Positions 56,018 through 64,000 of a DNA stretch of 64,000 nt are shown here, piece after piece (within the stretch, counting starts at the first letter, position 1; each line of letters begins with the position of its first letter). Position numbers and translations under genes: made by a program. The DNA comes from Frigoriglobus tundricola. GTDB lineage: Bacteria; Planctomycetota; Planctomycetia; Gemmatales; Gemmataceae. The stretch lies in contig NZ_CP053452.2 of assembly GCF_013128195.2 (NCBI RefSeq), positions 4,836,001-4,900,000 of the forward strand. Reading direction: 5' to 3'. Under the pieces are notes generated by a model that was not told where the DNA came from, searched no databases, and saw only the letters and a program-made list of their open reading frames with translations.

Positions 56018-58174
56018 ATGCAATCGACACCCGGTGACACCCCTGGTTCCAACCCGCACGCGGCCCCGGGCTCGCTCGTCGAGTTCATCCGCACCGACCG
56101 CCAGACGACCGGCTACGTTCTGGCCGGCCTGTCGGCCCTGCTCCTGGTCCTCGCGGCGTGGACCGTCTACAAGGCGGCCCGCCCCGTAGACGCGGCCGAG
56201 CCCGACAAGCCGAAAAAGGCGGACGACCCGTTCAGCCTGGACGAGTCCCCCGTCAAGGTCAAGGACCCGGGCCGCAACGACTTCATCGTCGGCGCGGTCG
56301 ACGCGGTGGCCGCGTTCGTGGTCACCGCGTCGATCGCGGCCTGGTGGTTCGTCACCATCCCGCCTCTGACCGAGAAGGGGCAGCGGACCCAGGCCCGCAA
56401 GCTGATCCTGTGGGTCACCGGGGAGCTCGGGGCGCTCCTGATCATTGCGGGCGTGTGGTACTTCTACCGGTGGAGCGGGGCGCTCACGGACTGGCTGGAC
56501 AAGGGCCAGGAAAAGCAGGCCCGGTGGGTTCTCTTCCCGCTCCTGATGGTGGTGGTCGGTGACGCGATCGTGTTCATCGGTATGCAGCCCGCGCGCGCCG
56601 AGGAGCGGGACAACGCCAAGTTGCGCAAGCTGGTTTACGGCACCAACGTGGGGCTCGCGGTCCTGCTCCTGTTTGAAGCACTGGTCGTGTTCAACGTGTT
56701 CATCGGCCCGCGGCTCCCGAACCGGCTGGACGTCACCGGCGACGGTTTCTACTCGCTGTCGAGCGGCAGCCAGGAGTTCCTCAAGCGGCTCGACCAGCCG
56801 GCCACCCTGTACGCCATCCTCCCCGAGGGCAGCCGCGGGTCCGACGACATCAAGCGGTTGCTCCAGACGTGCCAGGACGTCAGCGGGGGCAAGGTTCAGG
56901 TGAAGATCATCAGCCCGGTCGCGAACAAGGGCGACTTCAAGGCCCTGGTCGCGAAGTACCCGGTGCTGGAGGCGAACGAGACCGGCGTGCTCGTCACCGT
57001 CGGCGAGGACGAGAAGCGCCACACGTTCATCCGCGAGGACGAGTTCTCCCAGCGCGACCCCGGCGGGGCGCCCGGTGCGGACCCCGGCCGCTCGTTCGTC
57101 GGCGAGGCGCGGGTGATGCGCGAGCTGCTGTTCCTGACGGAGAACGAGAAGAAGGCCGTCGTGTACTTCACGCAGCAGGCCGGCGAACTCGCCCTGGAGC
57201 CGTCGCCCGAGGGCGAAGTCGGGCCGAACGCGTCGGCCGCCAAACTCAAGACGTACCTGGAACGGAACTACCTGGAGGTGAAGCCGCTCCGGTTCGATCC
57301 GGCGGCCCCCAAGGTGCCCGACGACGCGACCGTGGTCGTCGTCGCGGAGCCGACCGCTCCGCTGGCCGAAGCGCACGTCGCGGCCCTCCGCCAGTACATG
57401 ACCGAGCCGCGGGGCACGAAGAAGGGCAAGCTGATCGTACTGGCCAGTGCCCGGTACGGCCCGAAGGACAAGGTCATCGCGACCGGTCTGGAGGGACTGC
57501 TGGCGGAGTTCGGCACCCGGCTCGGGGACCGGCTCGTGATGAGTGAGGTGACGCGCGAGCTGGAACTGGACCCCGAGGTCGCGATGGTGATCTTCTCCCC
57601 GATGGCCCAGCGCGCCCGGCACCCGGTGGCGGTCGCGCTCGGGGACAAGTCCGTGTTCGTGGCCCCGGGCTGGCGGCCCGTGGCGGCCGTCCCCGGCGCC
57701 CCGACGTTCAAGGCGCTGCCGCTCCTCATCACGTCCCCGGGCCGCGCCAACTGGCTGGAAGACGAGCGGCCGCGGGACCTGCGGCGGATCGTCACGGAGC
57801 TGAACACCAGTCCCCAGATCCGCGCCATGAAGCAGCTGACCGACAACCCGCGGCCGGTCGGGGTGGTGGTGTCCGAGGGCGAGTCCGGGCGGGTCGCCGT
57901 GTTCGGCAACGGGCTGATCATCTCCGACGGGATCGTTCGCCAGGGGCGCGACGCTGGCGACCCGATCACGTTCGACCTGATGGGCGGCACGGTGGACTGG
58001 CTCCGCGACCGGCCGCTGCTGAACTTCGGTACGGAGCCCAAGAAGTACAAGACGTTCACGCTCCCGGCGACCGCCGATGAGACCCGCGGGCTCTGGTTCC
58101 CGCTGCTCTTCGCCCTCATGGTGGTGACCGGGGCCGGCGCGAGCGTGTATCTGGTCCGCCGCCGCGCGGCGTGA
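56018..58174 (+). CDS. GldG-like ABC accessory protein
   Basis: A 718-residue protein with N-terminal helices (TTGYVLAGLSALLLVLAAWTVYK; AVAAFVVTASIAAWWFVTIPPL; GELGALLIIAGVWYFYRW), a large extracytoplasmic domain (residues about 225-690: NRLDVTGDGFYSLSSGSQEFLKRLDQPATLYAILPEGSRG...) as in GldG of the gliding-motility ABC complex, and a C-terminal helix (LLFALMVVTGAGASVYLVRRRAA). It is the likely third component of the transporter. In planctomycetes gliding is not established, so the role is probably export. Confidence 0.88.
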   Translation: MQSTPGDTPGSNPHAAPGSLVEFIRTDRQTTGYVLAGLSALLLVLAAWTVYKAARPVDAAEPDKPKKADDPFSLDESPVKVKDPGRNDFIVGAVDAVAAFVVTASIAAWWFVTIPPLTEKGQRTQARKLILWVTGELGALLIIAGVWYFYRWSGALTDWLDKGQEKQARWVLFPLLMVVVGDAIVFIGMQPARAEERDNAKLRKLVYGTNVGLAVLLLFEALVVFNVFIGPRLPNRLDVTGDGFYSLSSGSQEFLKRLDQPATLYAILPEGSRGSDDIKRLLQTCQDVSGGKVQVKIISPVANKGDFKALVAKYPVLEANETGVLVTVGEDEKRHTFIREDEFSQRDPGGAPGADPGRSFVGEARVMRELLFLTENEKKAVVYFTQQAGELALEPSPEGEVGPNASAAKLKTYLERNYLEVKPLRFDPAAPKVPDDATVVVVAEPTAPLAEAHVAALRQYMTEPRGTKKGKLIVLASARYGPKDKVIATGLEGLLAEFGTRLGDRLVMSEVTRELELDPEVAMVIFSPMAQRARHPVAVALGDKSVFVAPGWRPVAAVPGAPTFKALPLLITSPGRANWLEDERPRDLRRIVTELNTSPQIRAMKQLTDNPRPVGVVVSEGESGRVAVFGNGLIISDGIVRQGRDAGDPITFDLMGGTVDWLRDRPLLNFGTEPKKYKTFTLPATADETRGLWFPLLFALMVVTGAGASVYLVRRRAA

Positions 58175-58195
58175 CGCGGAGCAAACGACCCGTTC

Positions 58196-58226
58196 TCGCG
58201 CCCGTTCCTTCGGGGGACGGGCGCGA
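58196..58226 (+). terminator. Small hairpin inside the transporter operon
   Basis: TCGCGCCCGT (58196-58205) and ACGGGCGCGA (58217-58226) pair perfectly. A second hairpin, GCCCCACCC/GGGTGGGGC (58247-58271), follows. Probably partial termination or RNA stabilising between the GldG-like and DUF4340 genes. Confidence 0.5.
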
Positions 58227-58314
58227 CAAGACATGACCCCGCTCTCGCCCCACCCCTCGTGCGGGTGGGGCAGAGCAGTTGCACGGCTCAGGAACGCACC
58301 GGGAGCGTCCGTCC

Positions 58315-60840
58315 ATGAACTTTCGCCAGACCGCCATGTTGATCGGAGCCGTGTTCGCCGTGGTCGTCGTGCTGCTCATCCTCACGTTCACCGCGGAGGA
58401 GAAGGCGCCGGCCACCGACCTGTTGTCCGAAGAACTGGTCGGGGTCAAACCCGACGAGATCGACACCGTCGAGATGGAGCGCGACACCGGCGCCCGGCTC
58501 AAAATGGTCCGGACCGACGCGGCCAAAAACAAATGGGAGATCGTCGAGCCGTTCCGCGCCCCGGCCGACGGGGTGAGTGTTCAGGCCGTCGTCACCGCCC
58601 TCATGCGGGCCAAGCCGACCGCGTCCAGCGAGCTCACCTCCAACCCGGCCGTTCACGGCCTCGAACCGCCCAGTCTGCGGGTGACGCTCCGCCAGGGCGA
58701 GGGCAAATCGGCCACCGCCAACCTGGGCGACGTGACCATCGGCGGCAACAAGGGGCTGGTGTTCGTCACCACAACCGCCCGCACGCGGCCGATGGCGGTC
58801 CCGCGCGGCGACCTGGACGCGCTGCTCCGCGACGCCAAAGGCAGCGGCAAGTTCGGTGACCTGGCGAAGTGGGTGGCCGACTACCGCGTCAAGTCCGTGT
58901 TCCCGAGCGACAGCCGCGCCGCGGGCGAGGACGTGACGTACCTCAAGTTGGACCTGCCCAACCAGAAGAAGGAACTGGTCCTGTCCCGCACGGCCGCCGG
59001 CGGGTGGAAGTTCGACAGCCCCGCCGGGTGGGGCGAGGCCGACAGCGAGGGCGAATCGACCGGGCTGCCCACCGCGATCACCGGCGTCAACCCGGTGCTC
59101 CGCGCGCTCGCCAACGTCGCCGCGGTCTCCGCGTCCGACTTCATCGACAACCCGAAGGACCTGAAGGAGTACGGGCTGAACCCGGACAACCCCGACCGCA
59201 TCCGCATCGAGCTGAAAACGAAGGACGGGCAGACCGCCGTCGTGTACTTCGGCAAGTTCGAGGGCATCTCGGAGGTGCCGAAGTCGATTCCGGGTGGGCC
59301 GCCCCAACCGCCGCCGAGCGGGAAGGTGTACCTGACCGTCGAGGGCCTGCCGGGCGTGATCCGCGCCGCCGCGGCCAACCTCTCGGGCCTGGAAGCGGTC
59401 ATCCGCGACCCGAACCCGCTCCGCGACCGCGACCTGATCCAACTCGGCCGCGGGAAGAGCGTGGACGGGCTGGACATCGTCCTCCCCGGTCAGGCGCCGG
59501 ACAAGCCGACCAAGCTCCGCAAAGTGGGTTCCGACTGGAAGTTGTACGGCGGCCCGAACGACCCGCAAAACGCCCAGGCCCAGGCCGCGCAGAAGATCGC
59601 GGACGCGGTCGGGGCGAAGCGGTCCATCAAGGACTTCCCGCCGTCGAACCCCGCCCACTTCGCCGCGATCGCCGCGACCCTTTACGTGTGGGCGGACGGG
59701 TTCACCCCGCCGACCGACCCGAAGGCCGAGCCGGCGAAGAAGGCGGAGCCGACGAAGCTGGAGTTCGGTAACAAGATCGGCGACACGGTCTACGTCCGCC
59801 GCACCCGACCCGACGGGCAGGTGAACGAGTTCGGGCTGCCGGCGACGATCAAGGTCGGCACCGAGGCGTTCGACGTGCTGGCGACGGTAGCGAAGACGCG
59901 GCTGGACCTGCTCGACAGGGCGCTGCCGTCGTTCTCCGACACGGCGCGGATCGCGGTCACCGGGCTGAACAACTACACCCTGGCCAAGGACGAGAAGGCG
60001 GACCCCGGAACCGAGCCCCTGTGGCGGTACGCCACGCCGGACCCGCGGGCCGGCCAGATCGTGGACGGGAAGACCGTCCGGGAGGACGTGATCTACTACC
60101 TCGCGAACCTGTCGTCGCGGGTGGACAAGTTCGTGGACGAGGCCCCCGCGCCGGAGAAGCTCGCGGAGTGGGGCCTCGGGGCGACGCCGCGCCTGAAGGT
60201 GACGGTCGACCTGCCGGCGGAAACGAACGGGACGAAGCAGCTCGTGTTCGAGTTCGGGAGGGACACGCCCGCGGACCACGAAAAGGTGTTCGCCCGCGTG
60301 TCGGGGCGGGCGGCGGTGTTCACCGTGGCGCGACAGGTGCTCGACAAGCTCGCGGCGCCGGACCTCCGCGACCGGGTCGTGTTCCGGGCGCTGCGCCCGG
60401 ACGACCTCACGCGGATCGAGCTGCGCGGCTGGGTCGGGCTGGTCGGCAAGGACGAGATCCGCATCAAGCTGGAGAAGAACAAGGACGGCGTGTGGAGGGT
60501 GCCGCCGGCCGCTCCCGGCGCCCCGCCCAATGCGCCCCCCGGCTTCGAGCCCGATTCGGCGAAGGTCAAGGCCTTCCTGACCCTGGTGTCCACGACGCCG
60601 GCCAAGACGTTCGAGAAGGGCAAGCCCGACATGAAAGGGTTCGGCGCCCCGGAACCGTTCCTCGAACTCAACGCGTTCGGGCCGAACGTCGCGGCGTTCC
60701 TCAACATCGGCTCCTCGCCCGACGGCGGCGCGAGTTACTACGTCCTGACCAGCTTGCTGCCCAACGACAACCCGGTCATCACCGTCGATGCCGCGGCGCT
60801 CAAGCCGTACAAGGAAAAGCCCACGGCGTTCGCCAAGTGA
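58315..60840 (+). CDS. DUF4340 domain protein
   Basis: An 841-residue protein with one N-terminal helix (TAMLIGAVFAVVVVLLILTF) and a long extracytoplasmic part with two or more DUF4340 units (EEKAPATDLLSEELVGVKPDEIDTVEMERD...; PGAPPNAPPGFEPDSAKVKAFLTLVS). It has the operon setting typical of the family: ABC ATPase, permease and GldG-like before it. It is probably a periplasmic or extracellular accessory of the exporter. The ATG at 58315 fits the membrane helix; an upstream frame to 58279 exists. Function unknown. Confidence 0.88.
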   Translation: MNFRQTAMLIGAVFAVVVVLLILTFTAEEKAPATDLLSEELVGVKPDEIDTVEMERDTGARLKMVRTDAAKNKWEIVEPFRAPADGVSVQAVVTALMRAKPTASSELTSNPAVHGLEPPSLRVTLRQGEGKSATANLGDVTIGGNKGLVFVTTTARTRPMAVPRGDLDALLRDAKGSGKFGDLAKWVADYRVKSVFPSDSRAAGEDVTYLKLDLPNQKKELVLSRTAAGGWKFDSPAGWGEADSEGESTGLPTAITGVNPVLRALANVAAVSASDFIDNPKDLKEYGLNPDNPDRIRIELKTKDGQTAVVYFGKFEGISEVPKSIPGGPPQPPPSGKVYLTVEGLPGVIRAAAANLSGLEAVIRDPNPLRDRDLIQLGRGKSVDGLDIVLPGQAPDKPTKLRKVGSDWKLYGGPNDPQNAQAQAAQKIADAVGAKRSIKDFPPSNPAHFAAIAATLYVWADGFTPPTDPKAEPAKKAEPTKLEFGNKIGDTVYVRRTRPDGQVNEFGLPATIKVGTEAFDVLATVAKTRLDLLDRALPSFSDTARIAVTGLNNYTLAKDEKADPGTEPLWRYATPDPRAGQIVDGKTVREDVIYYLANLSSRVDKFVDEAPAPEKLAEWGLGATPRLKVTVDLPAETNGTKQLVFEFGRDTPADHEKVFARVSGRAAVFTVARQVLDKLAAPDLRDRVVFRALRPDDLTRIELRGWVGLVGKDEIRIKLEKNKDGVWRVPPAAPGAPPNAPPGFEPDSAKVKAFLTLVSTTPAKTFEKGKPDMKGFGAPEPFLELNAFGPNVAAFLNIGSSPDGGASYYVLTSLLPNDNPVITVDAAALKPYKEKPTAFAK

Positions 60841-60872
60841 GTCGGTCAGGGGCTGAAATGCCGTAGCCGCAA

Positions 60873-60900
60873 CGAACGCCGCCCTTGTGGGCGGCGTTCG
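60873..60900 (+). terminator. 12-bp stem terminator after the DUF4340 gene
   Basis: CGAACGCCGCCC and GGGCGGCGTTCG, exact complements, with the loop TTGT. Ends the transporter operon about 33 bases after the stop. Confidence 0.7.
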
Positions 60901-60957
60901 CCACACCGGCACCGGGTGACGACGGCCCGGGGCGAAGAAGTGCCCTACAATGGCCCC

Positions 60958-62373
60958 ATGCCTACCACCCACACCAGCGTCGGCTGCACGGTCTGCGGGT
61001 GCGTGTGCGACGACCTCACGGTGACGGTGGCAGACGGCCGCGTCACGGAGGCCCGCGGCGCGTGCCACCTCGCGGAGCCGTGGTTCCTCTCCCAAAACAC
61101 CTCCGCCCCGCCCGCCGCGGCACTCAACGGGCACCCCGCCGAGACGGGTGCCGCGTTCGACCGGGCGGCCCAGATCCTCCGCGCCGCCCGGTACCCGCTC
61201 ATTTACGGACTGTCGCGCAGCACAACCGAAGCGCAGCGGGCCGCGGTCGCGCTGGCGGAGCGCCTGGGCGGGACGATCGACACGACCGCCAGCACCGGGC
61301 ACGCGCCCTCGCTGATCGCGCTGCAACAGGTCGGCGAATCGACCTGCACGCTCGGGGAGGTCAAGAACCGGGCCGATCTCGTGGTGTTCTGGGGCAGCGA
61401 CCCGGTCCTGACGCACCCGCGCCACATGGAGCGGTACTCGGTCGACCCCGTGGGCCGGTGGGTCCCCGGCGGGCGGGCCGGTCGAGTTCTGGTGGTGGTG
61501 GACGACCACGAGACCGAAACCGCCAGGCGCGCCGACCTGTTCGTGTGGGTACCGACCGAGCGGAACTGGGAGGCGCTCTGGGAACTGCGGGCGCTGTGCC
61601 GACCTACCCCCCCGGCCCCCGAAGAGCCCACCCCCAACCCCTCCTCTCGCTCCCCGGCCCTGTCAGCGGAGCTTCTCGCGGGCCGCGGGAAGGGAGGGGA
61701 GCAAGACTTCCGGAACTCCCATGCCCCGGGAGCGTCGGAGGAGGCTTCGCGCGCGGTCCCCCCCTCCCTTCAGGGAGGGGGCCGGGGGGGGGGGCTCCCG
61801 GCCCTGGCCGCCCGCATCGCCGCGGCCCGCTGCGGGGCGTTCTTCTTCGGCGCCGGGCTCACCCGCGGGAAAACGGCCCACCGCACGGTCGAGGCCCTAC
61901 TGCAACTGGTCACGGAGCTGAACGACCGCGGCCGGTTCTACGCGCGGCGGATGCGCCGGTACGGCGACGTGGCCGGCGCGGACTCCGTTCTTGCGTGGCA
62001 GACGGGCTACCCGTTCGGGGTGAACCTGAGCCGCGGCTACCCGCGGTACAACCCCGGCGAGTTCACCGGACCCGAGATGCTGGCCCGGGGCGAACCGGAC
62101 GCGTGCCTGTTCGTGGGGAGCGAAGCGGCGGCGGACTTTCCCCCCGCGGCGCTCGACCACCTGCGGCGCATCCCGGTGATCGCGCTGGACGCGCCGAACG
62201 TCGAGTCACCGGTGCCGGCCGCCGTGCGGTTCACGACCGCGGTGTACGGCGTCCACCGCCCCGGGACCGCGTACCGCATGGACGAGGTGCCGGTCCCGCT
62301 CCGCGTGCTGCTCCCGACCGACTACCCCAGCGATGCCGAGGTGCTCAACGAGCTGCTGAAACGCGTAAGGTGA
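60958..62373 (+). CDS. Formylmethanofuran dehydrogenase subunit B-like
   Basis: A 471-residue member of the FwdB/FhcB family, in bacteria part of the tetrahydromethanopterin-linked C1 pathway (formyltransferase/hydrolase complex). The N-terminus has the CTVCGCVCDDLTV cluster motif and the pterin-enzyme-like fold (YGLSRSTTEAQRAAVALAERLGG; VVFWGSDPVLTHPRHMERYS). At about residues 220-280 a palindromic element is read in frame (LAGRGKGGEQDF...SEEASRAVPPSLQGGG). Start by homology. The usual partners (subunits A, C, D) are not next to it; an IS66 element lies downstream. Confidence 0.88.
   Translation: MPTTHTSVGCTVCGCVCDDLTVTVADGRVTEARGACHLAEPWFLSQNTSAPPAAALNGHPAETGAAFDRAAQILRAARYPLIYGLSRSTTEAQRAAVALAERLGGTIDTTASTGHAPSLIALQQVGESTCTLGEVKNRADLVVFWGSDPVLTHPRHMERYSVDPVGRWVPGGRAGRVLVVVDDHETETARRADLFVWVPTERNWEALWELRALCRPTPPAPEEPTPNPSSRSPALSAELLAGRGKGGEQDFRNSHAPGASEEASRAVPPSLQGGGRGGGLPALAARIAAARCGAFFFGAGLTRGKTAHRTVEALLQLVTELNDRGRFYARRMRRYGDVAGADSVLAWQTGYPFGVNLSRGYPRYNPGEFTGPEMLARGEPDACLFVGSEAAADFPPAALDHLRRIPVIALDAPNVESPVPAAVRFTTAVYGVHRPGTAYRMDEVPVPLRVLLPTDYPSDAEVLNELLKRVR
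61621..61797 (+). repeat. In-frame palindromic element, fwdB-like copy
   Basis: GAAGAGCCCACCCCCAACCC at the left, GAGCAAGACTTCCGGAAC and GTCGGAGGAGGCTTCGCGCGCG in the core, CCCTCCCTTCAGGGAGGGGG at the right. It is the same family as in lnt and rnpA, with an additional 45-base or so nested insertion after the left arm. It keeps the same frame as the other copies. Confidence 0.86.
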
Positions 62374-62577
62374 TTTCTTCTGGGCGCAACCGGGCGTGCG
62401 CGACTCCGAATGTTTTCACCACAACGACACAAAGGTCACACAGAGGCCACAAAGAAGGCAGAAGACCGGCCTATCCTGTGTTCTCTTCTTTGTGGCCTCT
62501 GTGTGACCTTTGTGTCGTTGTGGTGAAAACTTCGGTCCTCCTGTCCCCATCGCGGACCGGACGTAGACCGAAGCACG
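62374..62577. other. Intergenic region with the large palindrome
   Basis: The 204 bases between the fwdB-like gene and the IS element. Nearly half of it is the 44-bp palindrome listed separately. No other gene. Confidence 0.6.
62413..62529. repeat. 44-bp perfect palindrome of the TTTTCACCACAA family
   Basis: Left arm 62413-62456 and right arm 62486-62529 are exact complements over 44 bases (starting TTTTCACCACAACGACAC). It is related to the 3168-3277 repeat. Position directly downstream of the fwdB-like gene suggests use as terminator. Confidence 0.92.
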
Positions 62578-64000
62578 GTAACCGTTCACAGGAGACTGGC
62601 CCTGCGTTTTTCAGGGCTTTTTGCATGAGGTCCGTGAGTGGTTGCCTCACATACCCGTCTTCCGTAATTGAACGGACGCGATGACGCCTGTCCCTCAACC
62701 GCCGGAACTCCCGAGCGACCTGCCCCCACAGGTCGTGGCGTATATCCGCATTCTTGAGGCCACGATTGCCGAACTCACCGCCCAGGTCACCGGGCTCACC
62801 ACCCGCGTCGCGGAACTCGAGGCCCGTCTCAACCAGAACTCCACCAACTCGTCCAAGCCCCCTTCGTCCGACGCCCCGCACGTGAAACCGGCCCCGCCCA
62901 AGCCGCCCTCGGGCAAGAGACGAGGCGGGCAACCGGGGCACCCCAAAGCCGAACGCACCCTGCTGCCGCCCGATGAGATCCGGGCACTTAAGCCGTCCAC
63001 GTGCCGGGACTGTGCGCACCCGTTGACCGGGGACGACCCACAACCGGCCGTTCATCAGGTCCACGAGATCCCCGTCATCACGCCTCACGTCACCGAGTAT
63101 CGGTGCCACCGGCTCCGGTGCCCGCACTGCGGCACGACGACCGCGGCGACGGTGCCGGCCGAGGCGGCGACCGGATACGGACCCCGGGCTCAGGCGGTGG
63201 CCGCGGTGCTCACCGGCTCGTGCCGCCTGGGCAAGCGCGGCACGAGCCAATTGTTCGCCGACCTGTTCGGCCTGCCCCTGAGCCCGGCGATGGTGTGCAA
63301 GCTCCAGCACCGAACCGCGGAGGCGTTGAAGCCGGTGGCCGAGGACGCCCTGATCTACACCCGCGGACAACCGGCCAACGTGGACGAGACCGGCTGGACC
63401 CAAGGCCGCAAGCGGGCCTGGTTGTGGGTGGCCGTGACCACGTTCGTGGTGGCCTTCCTGATCCGAAAGACCCGGGGCCGAAGCGCCTTCGATGATCTGC
63501 GAGCGGGCTCGACGGCCGTCCACACGACCGACCGGTATCCGGTGTACACGCACCTTTCCAAGCACACGCGCCAGCTGTGCTGGGCGCACCTGCGTCGCGA
63601 TTTCCAGGCGATGATCGACCGCGGCGGTTCCGGGACGGCGATCGGTGCGGCTCTGTTGGCGAGTTCGGACGCCTTGTTCGAGCATTGGTATCGGGTCCGG
63701 GACGGAACCCTCGCGCGGTCCACATTCCGATCGAACTACGTCCCCGAATTGCGTCACCAGATCGGCGAGCACCTGCGGACCGGGGCTGCGTGCGGCTGCG
63801 CCAAGACCGCCGCCACCTGCGGCGACCTGTTGGCCGTCGAGGCGTCGTTGTGGACGTTCGCGCGGGTCGTCGGTGTGGAACCGACCAACAACGCGGCCGA
63901 GCGCGAGGTGCGCCACGCGGTGTGCTGGCGCAAAACCAGCTTCGGGACCGACAGCGAACGCGGGAGCCGATTCGTGGAACGCATCTTGACGGTCCTCGCC
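62578..64000 (+). mobile_element. IS66-family element, cut by the right edge
   Basis: The transposase gene is preceded by a plausible left end starting GTAACCGTTCACAGG at 62578, a pattern like that of IS66 ends (recalled, not checked). A CCCTG...CAGGG hairpin followed by CTTTTT at 62604-62625 may stop transcription running in. The right end lies outside the window, so the inverted repeat and target duplication cannot be verified. Confidence 0.75.
62681..64000 (+). CDS. IS66-family transposase, partial at the 3' end
   Basis: At least 440 residues are visible and the frame is open at the window edge. The N-terminus has a leucine-zipper-like coil (EATIAELTAQVTGLTTRVAELEARL), then the IS66 signature LNQNSTNSSKPPSSDAP, KRRGGQPGHPKAERTLLP, the zinc-finger pair (CRDCAHPL; CPHCGTTT), and the DDE core VDETGWTQG, HTTDRYPVY, CWAHLRRDFQAM, and NNAAEREVRHAV with the catalytic Glu. 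No frameshift or stop was seen in the visible part, so the element may be intact. Confidence 0.93.
   Translation, partial: MTPVPQPPELPSDLPPQVVAYIRILEATIAELTAQVTGLTTRVAELEARLNQNSTNSSKPPSSDAPHVKPAPPKPPSGKRRGGQPGHPKAERTLLPPDEIRALKPSTCRDCAHPLTGDDPQPAVHQVHEIPVITPHVTEYRCHRLRCPHCGTTTAATVPAEAATGYGPRAQAVAAVLTGSCRLGKRGTSQLFADLFGLPLSPAMVCKLQHRTAEALKPVAEDALIYTRGQPANVDETGWTQGRKRAWLWVAVTTFVVAFLIRKTRGRSAFDDLRAGSTAVHTTDRYPVYTHLSKHTRQLCWAHLRRDFQAMIDRGGSGTAIGAALLASSDALFEHWYRVRDGTLARSTFRSNYVPELRHQIGEHLRTGAACGCAKTAATCGDLLAVEASLWTFARVVGVEPTNNAAEREVRHAVCWRKTSFGTDSERGSRFVERILTVLA

Noticed and set aside
53057..58234. A 1725-codon open frame on the minus strand
   Set aside because: It lies antisense to three well-supported transporter genes. 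Its translation is rich in Arg, His, Glu and Gly with no domain, a normal shadow in GC-rich DNA.
58288..61509. A 1073-codon minus-strand frame
   Set aside because: Antisense to the DUF4340 and fwdB-like genes. No motif and shadow-type composition.

Overview
The window is about 64 kb of very GC-rich DNA and reads as the chromosome of a planctomycete, most likely family Gemmataceae (Gemmata or a relative). The pointers are a DUF1559 prepilin-like protein, a TIGR02996 protein, a Ser/Thr kinase fused to formylglycine-generating-enzyme (FGE) and leucine-rich domains, a GldA/GldG/DUF4340 transporter cluster, a formylmethanofuran dehydrogenase B subunit in a bacterium, Tat-exported oxidoreductases, and many families of dispersed palindromic repeats. 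No rRNA, tRNA or CRISPR array was seen.

Layout. 0.4-1.6 kb (-): DUF1559 protein and a small lipoprotein. 1.9-10.3 kb (+): moeA, lnt, then xseA-xseB-ispA-dxs, an arrangement also found in E. coli. 10.3-11.0 kb (-): TIGR02996 protein. 11.3-13.1 kb (+): DnaJ/CbpA-like chaperone, then rnpA-yidD. 13.1-19.1 kb (-): ThuA-like protein, membrane and exported hypotheticals, a Tat-exported cupin-like protein, a 7Fe ferredoxin, and a sigma-54 activator overlapping a frameshifted DUF1653 gene. 19.4-25.5 kb (mostly +): ankyrin proteins (one with two compensating frameshifts), two membrane-anchored coiled-coil proteins, NADP isocitrate dehydrogenase and a SEC-C protein. 25.5-28.1 kb (-): the kinase/FGE/LRR fusion. 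28.6-35.2 kb (+): two exported repeat proteins and a Gfo/Idh/MocA oxidoreductase. 35.4-39.6 kb (-): three tandem secretin-N-domain (STN)-like exported proteins and an alpha/beta hydrolase. 39.9-46.5 kb (+): two stress-type membrane paralogues, a GNAT acetyltransferase, a G1 (eqolisin) peptidase and an exported catalase-peroxidase. 47-52.9 kb (-): penicillin acylase, a thioredoxin-like protein, a TPR protein and a DUF4058 protein. 53.1-60.8 kb (+): an ABC exporter operon (ATPase, permease, GldG-like, DUF4340). 61-62.4 kb (+): formylmethanofuran dehydrogenase B. 62.6 kb to the right edge: an IS66 element cut by the window.

The most striking feature is a family of palindromic elements of about 135-175 bp with GAAGAACCCACCCCC-like ends. 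They lie inside the reading frames of lnt, rnpA and the fwdB-like gene, with a half-copy in the penicillin acylase gene. The three large copies have the same orientation and reading frame and encode a recognisable peptide (GGEQD...SEEALRAFTPSLQGGG). Two unrelated palindromes are inserted in frame in ispA and, as a second insertion, in the acylase. Related or other palindromes fill most intergenic gaps. This resembles the Rickettsia palindromic elements that supply coding sequence, and I do not know of a description for this group.

How the genes work together: ispA and dxs feed isoprenoid synthesis. moeA makes molybdenum cofactor, which a formylmethanofuran dehydrogenase could use. lnt, yidD and the export-signal proteins reflect heavy investment in the cell envelope. 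The 53-61 kb operon forms one putative transporter.
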